Shown piece by piece: positions 7,306 through 11,023 of a DNA stretch of 11,023 bases. This stretch comes from Candidatus Sumerlaeota bacterium (GTDB lineage: Bacteria > Sumerlaeota > Sumerlaeia > JADFCT01). The stretch spans positions 1 through 11,023 of the forward strand of contig JAPLSP010000083.1 of the NCBI GenBank assembly GCA_026398575.1, read 5' to 3'. The notes beneath the pieces were generated by a model. It did not search any database and was not told the origin of the DNA. It saw only the letters and a list, made by a program, of their open reading frames with translations. Numbering within the stretch: position 1 is the first letter of the stretch; each line of letters opens with the position of its first letter. The position numbers and the translations under genes are program-made.

Positions 7306-8195
7306 ATCCGTGGCGCTTTCTCCGTCAACACGGCTTCGACCGGCGTGAGGGAATCTTTCAGGGCCAATTCGCTTTCTTCCAGCCCGAAGGCATATCCCAT
7401 GAGTTGCGTGAAATAGAGCACGGGAATATGGCAATCGCGCTTTGTCGCGCGGCTGATTTGCTGCTGATACGCCTCCAGGTTCATCTGGCACAGCGGGCAG
7501 CAGGTGACGATGCAGTCGGCGCCCTGCGTTTTTGCCAGTTTCAGAAGATTGCCCGTCAGCTTGATTCCCAACGGCGGCTGGGTGGTCATCATCAATCCGC
7601 CGCAGCACTTCGCCTTCAAAGAAAATGGAACCGCCGTGGCGCCCAGCCAGCCGATCAGCCGGTCCATACTCTGGGGATTTTCCTCATCGTCAATTTCTCC
7701 AAACGGCCGGCTCAGCTGGCATCCGTAATACGGCGCGACTTTCAATCCCGTTAGCGGCCGTTTGACGCGCTGCCGGATCGGTTCTTCGCCCACTTCATTC
7801 GCCACAACGTCGAGGATATGCCGCACCTTGACGGTTCCCTTGTACGTCATGCCGCCGGCGGCCAGCGCTTTTTCGATTTCCGAATGCAGCTTCGGATTGT
7901 CGGCCATGTACTTGTTTGCTTTTTTAAGCGCCACATAACAGCCGCTGCACGGCGTCACAAGATGCTGGCCCGTTTGCTCGGCCAAGGCCAGGTTGCGGGC
8001 CGACAGGACAAAAGCGCTCTCTTCGCGAATGGCCATGTACGCCGTCGCGCCGCAGCAATTCCAGTCATCCAATTCGGTCAGTTCCAGTTCCAAGGCGCGG
8101 GCCACGCCCCGGGTGGAAATGTCATAGGACTTATTGGTGGCCATTTGCGAACAGCCCGGATAGTAGGAATAAGACCGCCCGTTTGAGTGTGTCAT
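7302..8195 (-). CDS. hdrB: HdrB-like subunit with two CCG domains (disulfide-reducing site)
   Basis: Catalytic subunit (297 aa) of heterodisulfide reductase-type complexes. Two tandem CCG domains are visible. The first has C15 (YYPGCS), C47-C48-G49 and C83/C86 (TPCSGC). The second has C159 (YYGCQ), C197-C198-G199 and C233/C236 (CPLC). In methanogen HdrB such motifs bind two noncubane [4Fe-4S] clusters that cleave CoM-S-S-CoB. In bacteria the real disulfide or other acceptor is generally unknown, and nothing here identifies it. Length is typical of the family, and both cysteine sets are complete, so the site should be functional. The ATG overlaps the hdrC stop by 4 bp (ATGA), with GAGGAG 11 bases upstream. 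Soluble, with no membrane segment. It overlaps the downstream HdrA half by another ATGA. Confidence 0.95.
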   Translation of the reverse strand: MTHSNGRSYSYYPGCSQMATNKSYDISTRGVARALELELTELDDWNCCGATAYMAIREESAFVLSARNLALAEQTGQHLVTPCSGCYVALKKANKYMADNPKLHSEIEKALAAGGMTYKGTVKVRHILDVVANEVGEEPIRQRVKRPLTGLKVAPYYGCQLSRPFGEIDDEENPQSMDRLIGWLGATAVPFSLKAKCCGGLMMTTQPPLGIKLTGNLLKLAKTQGADCIVTCCPLCQMNLEAYQQQISRATKRDCHIPVLYFTQLMGYAFGLEESELALKDSLTPVEAVLTEKAPRI

Positions 8196-8761
8196 TTGTG
8201 TCCATTCTCCTCAATGGTGGCCATCATTTTCCGGAGGTCTTTTATGCCTTTGATATTATGCGCGAATAAACGCATCCGCCCGCGCAGCAACAGCCGGATT
8301 CCCAGCGGTATCTGCAATAGGAATTTCAATGGATTCGTCCGCAGGTAGTATTTGCCGATCAATTCCGGCTCATGGTTGCGCCCATGCCGGTCCACCGACT
8401 CGGCAAACGCATGAGCCATGGGCGAAACGGTGCAGCCTTTGGGATATAGCTTGTGTTTGACGCCCAACCGCTTCAGCTCGTACATCACATCGGTAAAAGG
8501 GATGCCCGCCGGACAGCGCACCGTGCACGAATAGCATGACGAGCAAAGCCAGACGGTATTGGATCGGAGCACTCGATGCAAAAGCCTTGCCCGCAAGGCC
8601 GCGATGATTTCGCGGGGGCTGAATTCCATGGCGGCGCTGGTCGGACAGGAAGCCGAACACGTGCCGCATTGAATGCACTCGTTGATTTTTTTCCCATTGG
8701 GAATGGCGTAAACGTTCTGGAGAAATACCTCGCATAGTTTTTTCGCCGCTTCGGTATCCAT
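8192..8761 (-). CDS. hdrC: HdrC-like 2[4Fe-4S] ferredoxin subunit
   Basis: Electron wire between HdrA and HdrB (189 aa from the chosen start). Seen: two ferredoxin motifs, CIQCGTCSASCP (C29, C32, C35, C39) and CSSCYSCTVRCP (C73, C76, C79, C83), followed by an alpha-helical C-terminal region rich in Leu, Arg and Lys. I prefer the ATG at 8761-8759 because GGAG lies 7 bases upstream. An ATG five codons earlier (8776) has no well-placed ribosome site, and the GGAG would fall inside that extension. There is no heme-binding membrane subunit, so this is the soluble HdrABC type and not HdrDE. It is the first gene of the operon and overlaps hdrB by 4 bp. Confidence 0.94.
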   Translation of the reverse strand: MDTEAAKKLCEVFLQNVYAIPNGKKINECIQCGTCSASCPTSAAMEFSPREIIAALRARLLHRVLRSNTVWLCSSCYSCTVRCPAGIPFTDVMYELKRLGVKHKLYPKGCTVSPMAHAFAESVDRHGRNHEPELIGKYYLRTNPLKFLLQIPLGIRLLLRGRMRLFAHNIKGIKDLRKMMATIEENGHK

Positions 8762-8768
8762 AAAGTAT

Positions 8769-8772
8769 CTCC
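8769..8772 (-). promoter_or_regulatory. Ribosome binding site of hdrC (decides the start)
   Basis: GGAG on the minus strand, 7 bases before the ATG at 8761. It favours this start over the in-frame ATG at 8776, which has only a distant GAAGAGAA. Confidence 0.6.
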
Positions 8773-8917
8773 GCATTCGCCAAGCTGAGTTCTCTTCGCA
8801 ATATGGCTGGAAAAAATTACACGAACCTGCCTTTCCCTTTTGGGGCGCCCTTTGACGCGCAAGGAGGAGCTAATCACCCTTCCGCAACCGCACAATTTCT
8901 TAAGCAATCATGGTCGG

Positions 8918-8947
8918 ATGATACGAAGAATTTAGGGAAAAACTCAA
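8918..8947 (-). promoter_or_regulatory. Candidate sigma-70 type promoter for the hdr/nuo/mvh operon
   Basis: On the minus strand TTGAGT (8947-8942) is followed after 18 bases by TATCAT (8923-8918). These match the -35 consensus at 4 of 6 and the -10 consensus at 5 of 6 positions. Transcription would start near 8910 and leave a leader of about 150 bases before hdrC. A second A+T-rich patch with TATAAA near 8978-8985 is an alternative -10, but its -35 is poor. By-eye call only; no binding site for a known redox regulator such as Rex or FNR was recognised. Confidence 0.35.
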
Positions 8948-9012
8948 ATAGTGATAGGATGAACGCCCCCGATAGCCCTCTTTATATTGTCTATCATCAT
9001 AATAACATGGGC

Positions 9013-9031
9013 GCGCTTGCCGGTCAAGCGC
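9013..9031 (-). terminator. Stem-loop just after the membrane-protein gene (weak terminator candidate)
   Basis: GCGCTTG and CAAGCGC form a perfect 7-bp stem around a 5-base loop, beginning 14 bases after the TAG stop at 9045. On the minus strand the T run precedes the stem rather than follows it, so this is not a standard intrinsic terminator. It could still end transcription weakly, protect the mRNA 3' end, or be a protein site. Confidence 0.3.
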
Positions 9032-9044
9032 AAAACTATCCTCG

Positions 9045-10871
9045 CTACTGGAAAAAATTTTCGATTCGATAAATTTCAAAATCCGGCGTCTGCGCCATCA
9101 GGGAATAGCGTCCCCGCGGGCGGATCACGGACTCAAAAACAGGCTTGTCGTTCTTGGCCACAATCAGCGCCTGCGGGGCATTCTCGCGCCACAACGTCAG
9201 GTCGCCGGTACGGGCGAATTCCCTGAGACGCATGAGACGCTCCTCGTAATGCGGCGTGTTGATGGGATGCCCGACGGGAAACGCATGCGGCGTGACAATC
9301 GTCGCATAAGCCATCCAATCGTCCGAAAAGCCGGTGGTCTGCAATGGCAGGAGGCGCAGGCGCTCCGGCAAGCCATTGAGGGATTGGCACAGATCTTTTT
9401 CCCGCGCTTGGATAAGGATTCCCGGCTCGTATCCCCCGGGCACAGTGCGGGAAAAGTAGTGATAGACGTTATCCGGCAGCAGGGTGAGCGCAGCCACCGC
9501 CAAAATCCATTTCAGCCTGCGCGGTTTGGCGCGCTTTTCCTGCGGGGCCTCCGCGGTCTGCGAACCGGGGGGATACAGCCGCCGGCTGAACATCTCGCAC
9601 GCCAAAAACATGAGGCTGAAGTATAAGTATCCCTGCTCGAAATGCAGCGGCTGAACGCGGATGCCCAGCCAGCCAACCAGAGCGTCATGAAACGTCAGCG
9701 CCAATACGCACACGCACAAGCACGCCGTCGCCACCGCGGAATGCTCGCGCCAATCCGGCGGGTACCACATCATCAGCAGAGGAATGAAGATCAGCGCGCC
9801 GAAAGCCGGAAAGAGCTGGGATTCCGCAATGGCATGATAAACGCCGATCATCTGAGCCTGTGTCTGAACGTGAACCGGAAAACGCAGCAGGAAAATCTGA
9901 TAATAAGCCATACCGGCGGCCATTACTCCCGCGGCGCCTGCCAGGCGCCACACACGCGTTCGCAAAGGCGTCGCCCGGTCATTGAACATCGCAATCGCGG
10001 CGATCGCCAGCAACGGCAGGGCGAAATCCACGGCCGTAAACGGATGCGCCCACCACAAGAGAAACGAAAACATCAGCGCCCAGCCCCATCGCTGGCGCAA
10101 CAAACAAAGCCAGCCGGCATAGAAAAGCGTATGATAAAAAACCTGCGGCCCCATGAAGAGACGCCGGAAAAAATTCACTCCCCACGTGCCATGGATGCCT
10201 TCGAAGTATGCGAACTGATCGCGCCAGATCCACGTCCATTCGCGAAGCGACATCGCGCTATAGTCCACGCCGCCCGACAAAGGCCCCAGCCACATTCCCG
10301 CCGTATAGAGCGTCGCAAAGAACCATGCGCCGCCTCCGCCGCAAAATAGCAGGCCGATCGCCGGCCAGAACAGGCGCCATCGGCCAAATCGCGCATAAAA
10401 GCATTCCGCCGCCATACCAAGAAAAAATACGCCAAACAGCAGCCGCTGAATGCGGTCAATGGCAGGGAATGAGAGGCCCGTCCATTTCCATATCCAGCCA
10501 TTCACGACAAAATAAAGCTGGCTATAGATGCGGGGCGATTCAGGCTCGAAGGCAAAAGGATGCGCATAAATCACCCCTCCCAGGCCGCGCTCGACCGCTT
10601 CGCGCGAACAGGCGAAATAGAACATCTCATCCTTTGTCCGGAAGCCGGTGCGGGCCAGATTGCCGTCATTGATCGCACGCAGCGGAAGCGAAGGCGCATT
10701 GAAAACGAAAACCACCGCCACAGCGGCGCCCCAGAAAAGCAGGCGCGGAGGCAGCTTCGCGATTCGGTGACAGGAGCGCGCCAATGCGCCATGCCTTGGC
10801 GCCTCGCTAAGCGTTGGCGCCTCATCAGGCGTTGGCGCTTTATCAGGCGTTGGAGAGACAAGATCGCTCAT
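9045..10871 (-). CDS. Multi-pass membrane protein, GT-C glycosyltransferase-like
   Basis: Not recognised as a named family. The 608-aa product begins with a Pro/Ala-rich, charged segment (1-43) containing a short repeat. It then has about ten or eleven hydrophobic segments (roughly 44-60, 142-160, 168-188, 245-258, 264-296, 308-326, 353-369, 377-397, 412-427 and 453-465). A large loop (61-140) between the first two holds the acidic pair D81-E82, and the last 140 residues are a soluble domain ending in DFEIYRIENFF. A big first loop with acidic residues plus a soluble C-terminal domain is the pattern of GT-C enzymes that use polyprenyl-phosphate sugars; this is inference from shape, not motif identity. 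I chose ATG 10871; an upstream TTG (10955) in frame is less likely. Neither start has a good ribosome site. Same strand as the operon, but separated by 283 bp and with no obvious functional link. Confidence 0.75.
   Translation of the reverse strand: MSDLVSPTPDKAPTPDEAPTLSEAPRHGALARSCHRIAKLPPRLLFWGAAVAVVFVFNAPSLPLRAINDGNLARTGFRTKDEMFYFACSREAVERGLGGVIYAHPFAFEPESPRIYSQLYFVVNGWIWKWTGLSFPAIDRIQRLLFGVFFLGMAAECFYARFGRWRLFWPAIGLLFCGGGGAWFFATLYTAGMWLGPLSGGVDYSAMSLREWTWIWRDQFAYFEGIHGTWGVNFFRRLFMGPQVFYHTLFYAGWLCLLRQRWGWALMFSFLLWWAHPFTAVDFALPLLAIAAIAMFNDRATPLRTRVWRLAGAAGVMAAGMAYYQIFLLRFPVHVQTQAQMIGVYHAIAESQLFPAFGALIFIPLLMMWYPPDWREHSAVATACLCVCVLALTFHDALVGWLGIRVQPLHFEQGYLYFSLMFLACEMFSRRLYPPGSQTAEAPQEKRAKPRRLKWILAVAALTLLPDNVYHYFSRTVPGGYEPGILIQAREKDLCQSLNGLPERLRLLPLQTTGFSDDWMAYATIVTPHAFPVGHPINTPHYEERLMRLREFARTGDLTLWRENAPQALIVAKNDKPVFESVIRPRGRYSLMAQTPDFEIYRIENFFQ
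10796..10849 (-). repeat. Three tandem 18-bp repeats in the 5' part of the membrane-protein gene
   Basis: Three adjacent 18-base units on the plus strand (10796-10813, 10814-10831, 10832-10849) begin TTGGCG and differ at a few positions; the last two are nearly identical. On the coding strand they give degenerate hexapeptides of the pattern A-P-T-x-x-(K/E) in the cytosolic N-terminal tail. In-frame 18-bp units can expand or contract without breaking the gene. Confidence 0.8.
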
Positions 10872-11023
10872 GGTCTTATTGCAATCTAACAGGATTAGGG
10901 CGGTCAAGGTCGAAGTAAGGCAAAGGGTGCGACCCGACCTATGGATTGGCGCCAAAATTCAGGAATGACCCGGTACGTCTGTCAGAGCTGGCGCCGCATG
11001 GTAGGCCGTCCCGCTCCGTCGGG
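10872..11023. other. Right-edge region without a supported gene
   Basis: This 152-bp stretch lies upstream of the membrane-protein gene. Minus-strand frames entering from the right edge close quickly (for example at a TGA near 10982), so the last codons of an upstream gene may be present, but they are too short to identify. A 10-bp palindrome TTGGCGCCAA is at 10946-10955. No convincing promoter was found. Confidence 0.4.

Larger units (their letters stand above)
8762..9044. other. Intergenic region upstream of the hdr operon
   Basis: This 283-bp gap lies between the membrane-protein gene and hdrC and is visibly richer in A+T than its surroundings. It holds the candidate promoter, a 7-bp perfect stem-loop next to the upstream stop (9013-9031), an 8-bp palindrome GGGCGCCC (8843-8850) and, on the transcribed strand, CTCCTCCTT (8869-8861). 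Both strands have short open frames, but none has a convincing ribosome site or recognisable motif, so I see no gene. Confidence 0.6.

Noticed and set aside
6229..7416. A 395-codon open frame on the plus strand
   Set aside because: Antisense to the HdrA-N/NuoE gene; composition is that of a codon shadow.
7306..7608. An N-terminal extension of the HdrA-N/NuoE frame
   Set aside because: The extension lies wholly inside hdrB in another frame and is unlike HdrA; the ATG overlapping the hdrB stop fits the HdrA N-terminus.
8861..8867. A consensus-like AAGGAGG on the plus strand
   Set aside because: No start codon follows at a suitable distance, so it is not a ribosome site for a plus-strand gene.
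8803..9072. An 89-codon open frame on the plus strand in the intergenic region
   Set aside because: No ribosome site before its ATG, no recognisable motif, and it runs into the end of the membrane-protein gene on the other strand; more likely regulatory DNA.
10946..10955. A 10-bp palindrome TTGGCGCCAA upstream of the membrane-protein gene
   Set aside because: A short GC-rich palindrome is expected by chance at this composition; TTGGCGCC also recurs in the coding repeat nearby, and no promoter could be placed beside it.
1..11023. CRISPR arrays, tRNA or rRNA genes, insertion sequences, phage genes
   Set aside because: I looked for spaced repeats, transposase or integrase motifs and structured RNA genes on both strands and saw none.

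Overview
The window looks like part of a genome of a strictly anaerobic bacterium with moderately high GC content. The evidence is a single long operon of soluble, iron-sulfur-rich redox subunits of the heterodisulfide reductase (Hdr), F420-non-reducing [NiFe]-hydrogenase (Mvh, group 3c) and NADH dehydrogenase/bifurcating hydrogenase (NuoEF, HydBC) families. Nothing in the window fixes the phylum. All supported genes lie on the minus strand, so transcription runs from high to low coordinates.

Layout in transcription order. Positions 11023-10872 hold no supportable gene. Positions 10871-9045 encode a multi-pass membrane protein that looks like a GT-C type glycosyltransferase and seems unrelated to the rest. 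A 283-bp gap, visibly richer in A+T, carries a candidate promoter for the operon. The operon follows: hdrC (8761-8192), hdrB (8195-7302), the N-terminal half of HdrA fused to a NuoE-like domain (7305-6016), a NuoF/HydB-like flavoprotein (6009-4132), a NuoG-like N-terminal module fused to the C-terminal half of HdrA (4112-2325), mvhD (2280-1810), mvhG (1800-820) and mvhA (823 to the left edge, cut off). All spacings are short, from 4-bp overlaps to 44-bp gaps.

The most striking feature is that HdrA is split exactly in two. The first half stops just after the first [4Fe-4S] motif of HdrA's inserted ferredoxin domain. The second half resumes just before the second motif of that same domain. Between them sit NuoE, NuoF and the N-terminus of NuoG, joined in frame at both edges. 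The gene order therefore reads as hdrC-hdrB-hdrA[N|nuoE-nuoF-nuoG|C]-mvhD-mvhG-mvhA, as if a nuoEFG-type module had been nested inside hdrA of an ordinary hdrCBA-mvhDGA operon. No cluster motif of HdrA appears to be lost.

Inferred working model: the [NiFe]-hydrogenase (MvhAG) oxidises or makes H2 and passes electrons through MvhD to the split HdrA flavin centre. HdrBC provides a thiol/disulfide (or similar) port, the HdrA ferredoxin domains a low-potential port, and the NuoEFG-like module an NAD(P)H port. The complex would thus link H2, NAD(P)(H), ferredoxin and a disulfide substrate, possibly with two flavin bifurcation sites (HdrA FAD and NuoF/HydB FMN). The true substrates cannot be read from the sequence.
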